Shown: piece after piece, positions 7,237-16,026 of the stretch
Numbering within the stretch: the stretch's first letter is position 1
Layout of the letters: every line of letters starts with the position of its first letter
NCBI GenBank assembly: GCA_965249205.1
Contig: CBDFLL010000006.1
Coordinates: 930,001 to 994,000, forward strand
Length of the DNA: 64,000 bases
Reading direction: 5' to 3'
Source of the DNA: JAQBVV01 sp965249205
Lineage (GTDB): Bacteria > Acidobacteriota > Vicinamibacteria > Vicinamibacterales > UBA2999
Program-made: the position numbers and the translations under genes
Notes under the pieces: generated by a model
What the model was told of the DNA's origin: nothing
Databases searched by the model: none
Seen by the model: the letters and a program-made list of their open reading frames with translations, nothing else

Positions 7237-7312
7237 TGACGGGCGCCTCACCGCCCTCGGTGCACAAGCCAATTCGCAACCAGATCACTAGGTACAAGGG
7301 GAATCCGCGCCG
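7237..7312. repeat. Partial mini-element A (copy 2) joined to a C end
   Basis: Positions 7237-7291 carry only the right part of element A (GGGCGCCTCACCGCC to AACCAGATCACTAG). From the shared CTAG (7288-7291) a family C end continues to 7312. This is the undisturbed version of the junction that the IS630 element interrupted at 5003-6474. The left part of A is deleted at the border with the GlcG remnant. Confidence 0.65.
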
Positions 7313-7404
7313 GGCAACCAAGGCCAAAGCCCGTCCGGCCGCTGACAGACCCTGGTTGGCGGCACGGCCGTACCGTGCTAAATTGCTGACCCAGAGGTGT
7401 TGAC

Positions 7405-8568
7405 ATGTCGAACCGAATCCGGCCCCTCATCGCCGTCGGCGCCTGCCTGTTCCTGACGGCCGCCTGCGGTGCTATCCCCAAGACGATTTACACCGAAGCG
7501 GAAGCGCTCGCCCAGATGGAGGCGCGGGTGTCTGCGGAGATGCGGGATCAGATCGTGGTCCCCTACGAAATTGACGACGAGATTCGGACGCTGGCGGAGG
7601 ACATCACCTCCGGCCTTACCAGTGATCGAGAGAAAGTGCGGGTGATCGTCGAGGCGATCATCGGGCTGACGCAGTTCTCAATCTCCTACGATTCACTTTC
7701 CAATAAGACCGCCAGGGAAGTGTTCAGGGAGGGCCGCGGCAATTGCCTGGCCTACAGCAATCTGTTTGTCGGGATGGCGAGACACGTCGGTCTGGACGCC
7801 GTGTATATCGACGTGGTCAGCATCGAGCGGCAGACGAAGGAAGCCGAGATCATTGTCAATAATGGCCACGTGACGGCCGGCCTTAACCAGGGGTCGGACA
7901 TCATGGTGATCGACTTCACCAAGACTCCGGAGCGTGAGTACATCGGGTTCGAAGTTATCGACGACCTTGAGGCGATCGCCAATTACTACAACAACCAGGG
8001 CTTTCTGTACGGCTTCTTCACCGAGACCGGAGACCTGGATTTCGATCCGCTCGAAAAAGAGATGGAGATGTACCGGCTCGCCCTTGAGGTAATGCCCACG
8101 TTTCAGCGCGCCCGCAACAACCTCGGCGTCGGGCTGAGGCGGCGAGGACACGTGGACGAGGCGATTGAGCAGTACAAAATGGCGATCGAGCAGGATCCCA
8201 GTTTCGCGGACGCGCACGCCAATCTGGGCGCCGCCTACTATTCGTTGGGGCGGATCGATGACGCGCTCGCATCGTTACAGGTGGCTGCGGATCGATCCGG
8301 GGATAACGGCTACTTCCATCACCATCTGGGCGTGGTGCAGTACCGGTTGGGCCTCTACGACGACGCCATCAGGGAGTTCAGGCGGGCGCTGTCGAAGGAG
8401 CCCGACATGGCCCAGGCGCGCTACTTTCTTGGCGAGAGCTATCTGAAGAAGGGCGATTCAGACAGGGCGATGGAAGAGTACGTCGCCGCGCTCGATATCG
8501 ATCCGAACCATGAGTCCGCGCGTGCCAAACTGGACTTGCTGACGAGCGACGGTCTCGGTCGCAACTGA
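7405..8568 (+). CDS. Lipoprotein with transglutaminase-like domain and TPR repeats
   Basis: The 387-residue protein has a lipobox (LTAAC, Cys21), so it is probably a membrane-anchored lipoprotein. Residues 75-175 form a transglutaminase-like cysteine-protease fold with a candidate triad C114 (GNCLAYS), H155 (NNGHVTAG) and D170 (MVIDFT). Residues about 225-380 hold four to five TPR repeats (NNLGVGLRRRGHVDEAIEQY and similar). This two-part design is common in envelope lipoproteins of uncertain function. The gene stands alone, with ribosome site AGAGG before the ATG. Intact. Confidence 0.8.
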   Translation: MSNRIRPLIAVGACLFLTAACGAIPKTIYTEAEALAQMEARVSAEMRDQIVVPYEIDDEIRTLAEDITSGLTSDREKVRVIVEAIIGLTQFSISYDSLSNKTAREVFREGRGNCLAYSNLFVGMARHVGLDAVYIDVVSIERQTKEAEIIVNNGHVTAGLNQGSDIMVIDFTKTPEREYIGFEVIDDLEAIANYYNNQGFLYGFFTETGDLDFDPLEKEMEMYRLALEVMPTFQRARNNLGVGLRRRGHVDEAIEQYKMAIEQDPSFADAHANLGAAYYSLGRIDDALASLQVAADRSGDNGYFHHHLGVVQYRLGLYDDAIREFRRALSKEPDMAQARYFLGESYLKKGDSDRAMEEYVAALDIDPNHESARAKLDLLTSDGLGRN

Positions 8569-8632
8569 GCTCTCCCCGAGCCTCCACGTCAGCGCTTTGC
8601 CGATTCCCGGCGATGCCGCCAGCGCAGTCCGC

Positions 8633-9442
8633 TCAGGGTTGCTGGGGGAGGGCGAAGTTCACGTTGATCTCGACGACGACGTCCACCGGTCTTCCGTCAC
8701 GCGTCGCTGGCGCGAACTTCCAATCTCTGACAGCCCGCACGGCGCTCTGATCAAGACTCCCGCCGAGCCCCTCTGACACGTTCACGGCGCCGACCGTACC
8801 ATCGTGCCCGATGAGCGCCATCAGCATGACGGTGCCCTCGATGGCGCGCGCCAGCGCGTCGTCCGTGTACGGGGGGTCGGTCCACTGAATAATGACCGGG
8901 GGGGCTGTCTCACTCTCAACCGCCAGGGCCAGTGCCGGCGACCGCCGACGGGCGGTCGAACGCGCGGCGCCATGAAGCAGTCCGATCACCTCGGCGTGGC
9001 CCCCGTCGATCGCCATGAAGAGGGGGGTGCGGCCCTCCGCGTCGCGGGCCTCGAAGTCGGCCCCGGCTCCCAGAAGGAGCTGTGCGACGCCCGACCAGCC
9101 CTGTCGCGCCGCAAGATGCAGGGCCGTCTCCTGTGCCAGATTCTGTGATTGGGGGCTGGCGCCGGCGTCCAGCAGGAGCCCGACGACGTCGTTGTGCCCA
9201 GCATCGGCCGCATACAGCAGAGCGGTCCACCCGACGGCATCCGTCGAGTCGACGGCAATCGGATCCTCTCCGGCGAGGAGCGTGCGAATGGACTCAATCT
9301 CTCCGGCGGCGGCCCAATCCTGGAGACGCTGGACCAGGTCCTGAGCGGTCGGTGTCGCCGCAGCGGACCACATGAGCAGTAGCGCGACGAAGCCGAGCGC
9401 TGTCGGGGCGCGCCGGCGACGCGATCTCCCTGTCATGGACAT
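8633..9442 (-). CDS. Secreted ankyrin-repeat protein with TonB C-terminal domain
   Basis: The 269-residue protein has a basic N-terminus and hydrophobic signal (about 12-30). Ankyrin repeats cover about 55-155 (GWTALLYAADAGHNDVVGLLLDAGA and two further units). A TonB-C domain covers about 185-265 (IEGTVMLMALIGHDGTVGAV, then AVRAVRDWKFAPA). The long periplasmic linker of classical TonB is replaced by the ankyrin module, so it may act in the periplasm as an envelope scaffold rather than as an energy transducer. It lies 4 bases downstream of the VWFA gene on the same strand and is probably co-transcribed with it. Confidence 0.8.
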   Translation of the reverse strand: MSMTGRSRRRRAPTALGFVALLLMWSAAATPTAQDLVQRLQDWAAAGEIESIRTLLAGEDPIAVDSTDAVGWTALLYAADAGHNDVVGLLLDAGASPQSQNLAQETALHLAARQGWSGVAQLLLGAGADFEARDAEGRTPLFMAIDGGHAEVIGLLHGAARSTARRRSPALALAVESETAPPVIIQWTDPPYTDDALARAIEGTVMLMALIGHDGTVGAVNVSEGLGGSLDQSAVRAVRDWKFAPATRDGRPVDVVVEINVNFALPQQP

Positions 9443-9446
9443 GGAT

Positions 9447-10370
9447 CTATTCCGACGGGTCTTCGGCGCGATGGTAACCGAGACGGGTCCGCACGATCAG
9501 GCCTCTACGGCTCGTCATGCTGACGTCGATGTCGCGCCACCCGTCCACGTTCTCGCTGTTCGGTGGGAAGTAGGCCATGCGATATTGCTGATGCAGTTCC
9601 TCCGCGATATCGTCGAAGGCCTCGCGCATATCCTTCTCGTCCTCCGGAAAGAAAGCCCGCCCCCCGGTGTAGTTGGCTATCTGTGTAAGGAGATCCTCAT
9701 TGATCCCCATGCCGTCGCTCGCGCTCCATCCGCGGAGCCCAACCGTGTAGATCGAGACGCGCGATCGTCGCGCGGCTTCGAGCGCATCCTCCATGGTCGC
9801 CCGACTTCCCTCATCGTCGCCGTCGGTAAAGAGCACGAGAGCTTTCCGGTCCCGCACCCCTGACAGTTCGCGGAGAGACGCAATCAGCGCGTCGTACAGG
9901 TGCGTGCTTCTCTGTGGCCGCATCTGATTAATCATCGCTACGTGCTGTCGCATGTCGGCGGTGAACGCGGGGCCGAAGACGACACGGTCATGAAAGAAGC
10001 CGATGCGAGCGGCGTCCCCGCGGGGCAGCCTGTCAATGAATCGGTTCGCGGCGTTCTGCACGTTCTTCAGGTTCGCCCGCACACTCGAGGAACTGTCGAG
10101 AAGCACCAGCGTTGTGGCCGGGGTGCCCTCGGACGTGAAGAACGTCAACTCCTGGGGAACGCCATCCTCCAGGACCCGGAAATCGTCCGGCGAGAGTCCT
10201 CGCACGAAGCGACCCCGCGTATCGGTGACCACGACGTCTAGCGCAACGGCGCTGACGTCCAGCGAAAAGCTGGCCGTGCTCCGCTGGCTGGCCAAAGCGC
10301 GCTGTGGCATGGTCGCCACGAGTGGGGTCAGTATGACGAGCAGCCCGGTGAGTACGCGTGGAATGTTCAC
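9447..10370 (-). CDS. VWFA-related secreted protein (Acidobacteriota type)
   Basis: The 307-residue protein has a signal peptide (residues 1-28). A short beta-rich domain follows (VVVTDTRGRFVRGLSPDDFRVLEDG), then a von Willebrand A domain whose metal site DSSSS starts at D92, with a later DGDDEGS. This order is the hallmark of the VWFA-related proteins very abundant in Acidobacteriota and is the best taxonomic clue in the window. Its role is probably binding or assembly in the periplasm. First gene of a two-gene operon with the ankyrin-TonB gene. Confidence 0.85.
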   Translation of the reverse strand: MNIPRVLTGLLVILTPLVATMPQRALASQRSTASFSLDVSAVALDVVVTDTRGRFVRGLSPDDFRVLEDGVPQELTFFTSEGTPATTLVLLDSSSSVRANLKNVQNAANRFIDRLPRGDAARIGFFHDRVVFGPAFTADMRQHVAMINQMRPQRSTHLYDALIASLRELSGVRDRKALVLFTDGDDEGSRATMEDALEAARRSRVSIYTVGLRGWSASDGMGINEDLLTQIANYTGGRAFFPEDEKDMREAFDDIAEELHQQYRMAYFPPNSENVDGWRDIDVSMTSRRGLIVRTRLGYHRAEDPSE

Positions 10371-10436
10371 TGTTCTCCTCCGCCAAGATCATCGCGAGCG
10401 GCGTCGGGGTCGGCTAACCACGGCCCGGTGGTAGAC

Positions 10437-10457
10437 GTAGTATCACTATGATACTAC
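10437..10457. promoter_or_regulatory. Perfect palindrome between divergent genes (candidate operator)
   Basis: GTAGTATCA, a 3-base spacer (CTA), then TGATACTAC form a perfect 9+9 inverted repeat 67 bases upstream of the VWFA gene and 164 bases upstream of the hydrolase gene. Its AT content stands out from its surroundings. It has the size of a dimeric repressor site, but no regulator gene is adjacent. Confidence 0.45.
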
Positions 10458-10620
10458 TGTCCCAGACACACACCCTCCCCCTAAATGGCATGGTATCGAC
10501 GACCACCGTCCGGCTTGGAGTCATTCGCCGGTCTACACACGAGGCGCATGCTGCCGCTACAATGACGCCTTTGACGCACGCCAGCGCGACATGCGGCGAC
10601 ACGCAACCGGAGGGGAAGAT

Positions 10621-11499
10621 ATGTGCGACGAAAGAACGGTGGGTGAGGCCAAGGACTATCTGCGGCGTTCCGGAGCTCTGACACGACGCGAATTCGGCGC
10701 GCTGTCGGTGGGAACAGGACTGGCGATGTTCTGGCCACGGGTCGCCAATGCGCAGATCATCACCGGAGCCGACGTCACGGTGGACACACCGGACGGCAGG
10801 GCGGACTGCTATTTTGTGCACCCGGCGAGCGGTGCCCATCCCGGTGTCGTGATCTGGCCCGATGCGCTGGGCTTGCGCCCGGCCTTTGAGCAAATGGGTC
10901 GTCGACTTGCCGAATCCGGGTACTCGGTCCTGGTCGTCAATCAGTATTATCGCAATAGGCCTGCGCCGATTCTTCCAGAGGGTGCAAGCTTTCAGGATCA
11001 GGAGACGCGTGACGTGCTCGGTCCGCTGATGAGTTCATTGAGCGCTTCCACGCATGTCACCGACGCGAACGCGCTCGTGCAGTTTCTTGACGGCCAGTCG
11101 TCGGTCGACACGAACCGGAAGATCGGCACGACAGGCTACTGCATGGGCGGCCCCATCACCATGCGCACGGCCGCGGCCGTTCCGGACCGGATTGGCGCCG
11201 CAGCGTCCTTCCACGGTGGCGGGCTTGTGACCGACGCCGCCGACAGCCCGCATCTGCTGGTTCCGAAGATGCGGGCGAGCTATCTGTTCGCGATTGCTGA
11301 GAACGACGACGCGAGCGATCCCGAGGCCAAGAATGTACTGCGGGAGGCGTTTTCCAGTGCTGGCCTTTCGGCGGAGATCGAGGTGTATGCCGGCACGATG
11401 CACGGCTGGTGTCCGCCGGATTCGGCCGTGTACCACGAGGCGCAGGCCGAGAGAGCCTGGAGCCGCATGTTGGCGCTGTTCGAGACAGCCCTCGCGTAG
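10621..11499 (+). CDS. Dienelactone hydrolase family protein with Tat-like leader
   Basis: The 292-residue protein starts at ATG 10621, directly after GGAGGGGAAGAT. A leader with paired arginines (LTRREFG, 21-26), a hydrophobic stretch and VANAQ suggests Tat export. The alpha/beta-hydrolase body has nucleophile Cys174 in GYCMGG and a late His in GTMHGWCPPD, as in dienelactone hydrolases. The real substrate is unknown; carboxymethylenebutenolidase activity is only the family label. Transcribed alone, divergent from the VWFA operon. Confidence 0.8.
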   Translation: MCDERTVGEAKDYLRRSGALTRREFGALSVGTGLAMFWPRVANAQIITGADVTVDTPDGRADCYFVHPASGAHPGVVIWPDALGLRPAFEQMGRRLAESGYSVLVVNQYYRNRPAPILPEGASFQDQETRDVLGPLMSSLSASTHVTDANALVQFLDGQSSVDTNRKIGTTGYCMGGPITMRTAAAVPDRIGAAASFHGGGLVTDAADSPHLLVPKMRASYLFAIAENDDASDPEAKNVLREAFSSAGLSAEIEVYAGTMHGWCPPDSAVYHEAQAERAWSRMLALFETALA

Positions 11500-11548
11500 T
11501 CCACGCCGGGTCGCGGCCTTTCGTGCGGTCAGCGCGGGTAGCGGGCGC

Positions 11549-11821
11549 TCACGCTGAGGCGAACCGCTGCTGTGTACGGTCGCGGGCTTTGCGCGCCTCG
11601 TCTTCGCGGTTGCGCGGCGGCGCCTTGATGACGATCGTGTGCACCAGACGACGAGCGGCCGCGGCGACCTCGTCGATCGCGCGGTCAAACGGCACCTGGT
11701 TCGCCTGTGACGGTCTGGTCATCCCGCTCACCTTGCGGACGAACTGCAGCGCCGAGGCATGGATCTCCGCGTCGGTCGCGGGCGGTTCGAAATTGGCCAG
11801 AGTTCTGATGTTTCGACACAT
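11549..11821 (-). CDS. DUF2277 family protein
   Basis: The 90-residue cytosolic protein opens MCRNIRTLANFEPPAT and contains ALQFVRKVSGMTRPS and an Arg/Lys-rich end, the full-length pattern of DUF2277. Function is not known. It is convergent with the hydrolase gene and divergent from htpG. Confidence 0.8.
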   Translation of the reverse strand: MCRNIRTLANFEPPATDAEIHASALQFVRKVSGMTRPSQANQVPFDRAIDEVAAAARRLVHTIVIKAPPRNREDEARKARDRTQQRFASA

Positions 11822-11965
11822 ACCGCCAGTTTCTCATCTTCGTGGTGTCGGTGTCGCCGGTGGGCGGCGTGCGCGTGTATGCTGGTCGTTCCGCCGAGAC
11901 ACCGTAGGCGGCGCACTCCGGGTCACGTAAGATGACCGGCGACGGTCGATGATAGAGGACACACG

Positions 11966-13906
11966 ATGAACGAGGCGCCCGTGAAAGAGACACTTGGTTT
12001 CCAGGCTGAAGTAAAGCAGCTCCTGGACTTGATGATTCACTCGTTGTACGGACACAAGGAGATTTTTCTTCGCGAGTTGGTGTCGAACGCATCGGACGCC
12101 TGCGACAGGTTGCGCTTCGATGCGATTGCGGAGCCGGGGCTGCTCGACGGCGATGCTGCGTTGACGATCCGTGTGAGCTACGACGAGGTGGCCCGCACGA
12201 TCACCGTGTCCGACAACGGTGTCGGCATGTCGCGTCAGGAGGTGATCGAGCAGATCGGCACCATCGCCAAATCCGGCACCCACGAGTTTCTTCAGAACCT
12301 GGGTGCTGACGCCGCCAAGGATGCACAGCTCATTGGGCAGTTCGGCGTCGGGTTCTATGCCTCGTTTATCGTGGCCGACCGAGTGACGCTGGTCACCCGC
12401 CGGGCAGGCCTGGAGGCCGGTGAGGGTGTGCGCTGGGAGAGCGCAGGGCAAGGCGAATACGGCATCGAGACGGCGGAGAAGGCGTCACGCGGCACCGATG
12501 TCATCTTGCACCTGAGACTGGGCGAGGACGAACTGTTGTCCAGCTCGAAGCTGCGCCAGATTCTTCGTAAGTACTCGGACCACATTACGGTGCCCATCCT
12601 GATGCGGAAATCGAAGTGGGACGAGACGACCAAGACCAACGTGCTCACGGACGAGGACGAGCAGATCAATCAGGCGTCGGCGCTGTGGGCGAGGCCTAAG
12701 TCGGAAATTACCGAAGAGCAGTATCACGAGTTCTACAAGTACGTGGCGCACGACATCGAACCGCCGCTGGCCTATACCCATGCGAAGGTGGAGGGCCGCC
12801 AGGAGTACACGCAGCTGCTCTTTATCCCACAGCGGGCGCCCTATGATTTATGGGACCGCGATCATCGACACGGTATCAAGTTGTACGTCCGGCGGGTGTT
12901 CATCATGGACGACGCGGAGCAATTGATGCCGGCCTACCTGCGCTTTGTCCGGGGCGTCATCGACTCCAGCGATTTGCCGCTCAACGTCTCGCGTGAAATC
13001 CTGCAGGAGTCTCGGGACGTGGAGACGATTCGGGCGGCGTCGACCAAGCGCGTGCTCAGTCTCCTCGATGACCTAGCCGAGCACCACCCGGACAAGTACG
13101 CCACCTTTTGGAAGGAATTCGGCCGGGCGTTCAAGGAAGGTGTGGCCCAGCCGGGAGACAATCATGACCGCATCGCGAAGTTGGTGCGCTTCGCCTCGAC
13201 CCAAGTGGATTCTGAGGAACAGTCTGTCTCGCTGTCCGACTACGTTGGCCGCATGAAGGACGGGCAGAGCGCTATCTACTACATCACCGCCGATGGCTAT
13301 CCCGCTGCGAAGAATAGCCCCCATCTCGAGATCTTTCGCAAGACTGGTGTCGAGGTGCTGCTGATGTACGACCGGATCGATGAGTGGGTCGTGTCGACGG
13401 TCACCGAGTTCGAAGGGAAGGCGTTGCAGTCGGTTTCTCGCGGTGACCTGGACCTTGGCACGCTCGGTGCGGCGGGTGAGCAAGAGGCGCCTGCGGCGGC
13501 GGACGATGAACACACAGATCTGCTTGCACGTATCAAAGGTGCGCTCACGGATCGTGCTGGCGACGTGCGCGTGACGCATCGACTGACTGACTCCCCAGCG
13601 TGCCTGATCAGCGAGGCACACGGGATGAGCACCAACTTGGAGCGGCTGCTCAAAGCCTCGGGGCAGCAGGTGCCAACCACCAAGCCGATCCTTGAGATCA
13701 ATCCGAGCCATCCGATCGTCGAGCGCCTGAAGAGCGAGTCGGACGAGAGTCGGTTCTCCGACTGGAGTCAGATCTTGTTCGACCAGGCGACGCTGGCGGA
13801 GGGCGGCCAGCTCGACGATCCCGCGACGTTTGTGAAGCGACTGAACGAACTGATGCTGGCACTTAGCGGCGGGCCTGTGTCCCGGATCTGGACACCCGGT
13901 GCGTAG
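11966..13906 (+). CDS. htpG: Chaperone protein HtpG (Hsp90)
   Basis: The 646-residue protein is full length for bacterial Hsp90. Its N-terminal GHKL ATPase domain has LVSNASDACDRLR, DNGVGM and GQFGVGFYASF. The middle domain has the arginine-containing RGVIDSSDLPLNVSREILQ. The C-terminal dimerisation domain ends near LMLALSGG. It folds or remodels client proteins in the cytosol at the expense of ATP. No CIRCE element or heat-shock promoter was recognised in the 140 bases upstream. Confidence 0.95.
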   Translation: MNEAPVKETLGFQAEVKQLLDLMIHSLYGHKEIFLRELVSNASDACDRLRFDAIAEPGLLDGDAALTIRVSYDEVARTITVSDNGVGMSRQEVIEQIGTIAKSGTHEFLQNLGADAAKDAQLIGQFGVGFYASFIVADRVTLVTRRAGLEAGEGVRWESAGQGEYGIETAEKASRGTDVILHLRLGEDELLSSSKLRQILRKYSDHITVPILMRKSKWDETTKTNVLTDEDEQINQASALWARPKSEITEEQYHEFYKYVAHDIEPPLAYTHAKVEGRQEYTQLLFIPQRAPYDLWDRDHRHGIKLYVRRVFIMDDAEQLMPAYLRFVRGVIDSSDLPLNVSREILQESRDVETIRAASTKRVLSLLDDLAEHHPDKYATFWKEFGRAFKEGVAQPGDNHDRIAKLVRFASTQVDSEEQSVSLSDYVGRMKDGQSAIYYITADGYPAAKNSPHLEIFRKTGVEVLLMYDRIDEWVVSTVTEFEGKALQSVSRGDLDLGTLGAAGEQEAPAAADDEHTDLLARIKGALTDRAGDVRVTHRLTDSPACLISEAHGMSTNLERLLKASGQQVPTTKPILEINPSHPIVERLKSESDESRFSDWSQILFDQATLAEGGQLDDPATFVKRLNELMLALSGGPVSRIWTPGA

Positions 13907-13956
13907 CTATTCGGCGATCGGTTCGTGCTGGAAGGGCGCTTGTTGAATCGCGCGAC

Positions 13957-15144
13957 ATGGGCGCGGCCAGCCGAGGCGGGAACGTGACGGGGGCAGTATC
14001 CGTCCCTGATCAGCGATCAGTGCCTCCCGCAGTACGCGTCGGCAGCATCGTATTTTTACTGTTCGTCTTTCTGCTTGGCATCAAAGGGCTGGGAGAGGGA
14101 TTCGAGCTGCTCGGCAGCGACCTGCTCGACAGCTTCTTCCGGACCACCGAGAATCCGTTTGTCGGGCTGATGATCGGCCTGCTGGCCACCACGCTCATGC
14201 AGAGCTCGTCGGTGACCACATCGATGGTGGTGGCGCTCGTGGCGGCTCCCGAGACCCCCCTTCCGCTGGCGAACGCAGTCCCCATGATCATGGGGGCCAA
14301 TATCGGGACAACTGTGACGGCGACGATCGTGTCGCTCGGGCACGTGGGGCGCGTGGACGAGTTCCGGCGGGCATTCCCAGTCGCAATTTGTCACGACCTC
14401 TTCAACTATCTTGCGGTCGTCATACTCCTGCCGCTGGAACTGGTGACCGGCTATCTTCAAAGTGCGGCCGTCGCGATTGGGTCGATGGTTGAGGGCACGG
14501 CAGGCGTCACGTACCAAAGTCCAATCCGGGCGGCACTCGACGGTGGCTTCGCCCCGATGGAGGCTGCGGCGACGTCCCTCTTTCAGATTCAGGTCGGACA
14601 AGCCGTCTTTCTGCTTATTCTGAGCGGATTCCTCATCTTCGCAGCGCTCTACCTTCTGGTCAGGACGATGCGAACAGCCGCACACGGTCGTGTGGAGGTC
14701 ATGGTGACCAGCCTGCTCGGCTCAAGCGCGTTGCTGGCGATGCTCATCGGTGTGGCCGTGACTGTCATGGTCCAGTCGAGCTCAATCACCACGTCCTTGC
14801 TGGTACCGCTGGCCGCCGCTGGCGTATTGCGACTTGAGCAGGCATTTCCGGTGACACTCGGCGCCAATATCGGCACTACGGTGACGGCGTTTCTCGCGGC
14901 GCTCGCGGTCTCAGGACCGAACGCCGCGGCCGGCCTTGAGATCGCGCTGGTGCACCTGTTGTTCAACCTCACGGGGATCCTGCTCGTCTATCCGGTGCCG
15001 CGTATCCGGCGGCTGCCGCTCCGCGCGGCGGAGGCGTTGACCGCCGTGGCGTTGCGGTCCAGGCGCATGGTCGTGGTGTGGGTCATGGTTTTGTTTTACG
15101 GCATTCCGACCATCGTGCTGGTTGTCAGCCGCTGGCTGAATTGA
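13957..15144 (+). CDS. Na+/phosphate cotransporter (NptA/PNaS family)
   Basis: The 395-residue membrane protein has eight or so transmembrane segments. It carries the duplicated signature of Na/Pi cotransporters: LMQSSSVTTSMVVALV near residue 85 and MVQSSSITTSLLVPL near 273, each followed by a GANIGTTVTA repeat (about 112 and 301). It should import phosphate with sodium, or in some relatives export it. A PhoU-like gene starts 13 bases downstream, the usual partner. A start at the internal ATG in front of the first helix is not available, so the longer start is kept. Confidence 0.85.
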   Translation: MGAASRGGNVTGAVSVPDQRSVPPAVRVGSIVFLLFVFLLGIKGLGEGFELLGSDLLDSFFRTTENPFVGLMIGLLATTLMQSSSVTTSMVVALVAAPETPLPLANAVPMIMGANIGTTVTATIVSLGHVGRVDEFRRAFPVAICHDLFNYLAVVILLPLELVTGYLQSAAVAIGSMVEGTAGVTYQSPIRAALDGGFAPMEAAATSLFQIQVGQAVFLLILSGFLIFAALYLLVRTMRTAAHGRVEVMVTSLLGSSALLAMLIGVAVTVMVQSSSITTSLLVPLAAAGVLRLEQAFPVTLGANIGTTVTAFLAALAVSGPNAAAGLEIALVHLLFNLTGILLVYPVPRIRRLPLRAAEALTAVALRSRRMVVVWVMVLFYGIPTIVLVVSRWLN

Positions 15145-15157
15145 GCGGGAGGCGCCC

Positions 15158-15850
15158 ATGTTAAAGGAACTCTTGAGTGTGTTTCGGAGCAGCAACCCCC
15201 TGCGGGCCATGGAGAAGGATTTCTCGGAAATGTTGGTCATCGGCTACGAGATGGTCATGTCGGCGGGTGAGATGTTCTTCACCGGCAACGCGACGCCCGA
15301 GAAGCGCACGGAGCTGTATCGTCGTGACGTGCGTGTGAACAAGCTCCAGCGGAACATTCGCAAACAGGTCGTCGCGCATCTGTCTGTCTCTGGCAATCCC
15401 TCAGACGTGCCGTATTCGTTGCTACTGGTCAGCCTTGTCAAGGACGTTGAGCGAATCGGTGACTACGCGAAGAATCTCGCCGAACTCGACGACATTCGAT
15501 CAGCCGCACTCGGCGAGGACGACATCACACGTGAGCTGCAGCAGATTCGCGGGGACGTGGAGGCGTCGTTCAAGGCGTTGTCCGCGGTGCTTGGAAGGTC
15601 TGACCGCGAGCGGGCCGTCGAGCTGATACGGCAGGGCCGGGACACCGCCCACCGTTGCGACGCCTTGATCGGCCGCGTCGCCCGGAGTGACTACGACGCC
15701 CGCACAGCCACAGTGATCGTGCTGGGCACCCGGTACTACAAACGGGTCGGCGGGCACGTGCTGAACGTGCTGTCGAGTATTGTCATGCCGCTCCACAAGA
15801 TCGACTACTACGATGAGGACGAAATACCCGCAGCCACCGACCCAAACTGA
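15158..15850 (+). CDS. PhoU-like domain protein
   Basis: The 230-residue, mostly helical cytosolic protein has two PhoU-like three-helix units (about 15-105 and 120-215); the signature LLVSLVKDVERIGDYAKNLAE is near residues 86-106. In related genomes this protein is linked to, or fused with, Na/Pi cotransporters and probably restrains uptake. Ribosome site GGGAGG lies before the ATG; the short spacing from the transporter gene marks a two-gene operon. Confidence 0.8.
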   Translation: MLKELLSVFRSSNPLRAMEKDFSEMLVIGYEMVMSAGEMFFTGNATPEKRTELYRRDVRVNKLQRNIRKQVVAHLSVSGNPSDVPYSLLLVSLVKDVERIGDYAKNLAELDDIRSAALGEDDITRELQQIRGDVEASFKALSAVLGRSDRERAVELIRQGRDTAHRCDALIGRVARSDYDARTATVIVLGTRYYKRVGGHVLNVLSSIVMPLHKIDYYDEDEIPAATDPN

Positions 15851-16026
15851 CATCCGTCAGTTCGTGGAGCGTGCCGTTCGAGCTGGCCAGCACGCGGAAT
15901 AGGCATGCAGAATAGGCATGCACTGTGCGGTGAGCAGCCACGTGCTCCTCCGGGCTAGCTCTGTGGTATACGGTAGGCACACGTCCGTCGCACAGCACAT
16001 ATGAGCCACACAGAAATGAGGTGCGT
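15851..16026. other. Intergenic region with a short tandem duplication
   Basis: GAATAGGCATGCA occurs twice in tandem (about 15897-15922). Nothing else is recognisable except the GAGG ribosome site before the cytochrome start at 16027. Confidence 0.4.
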
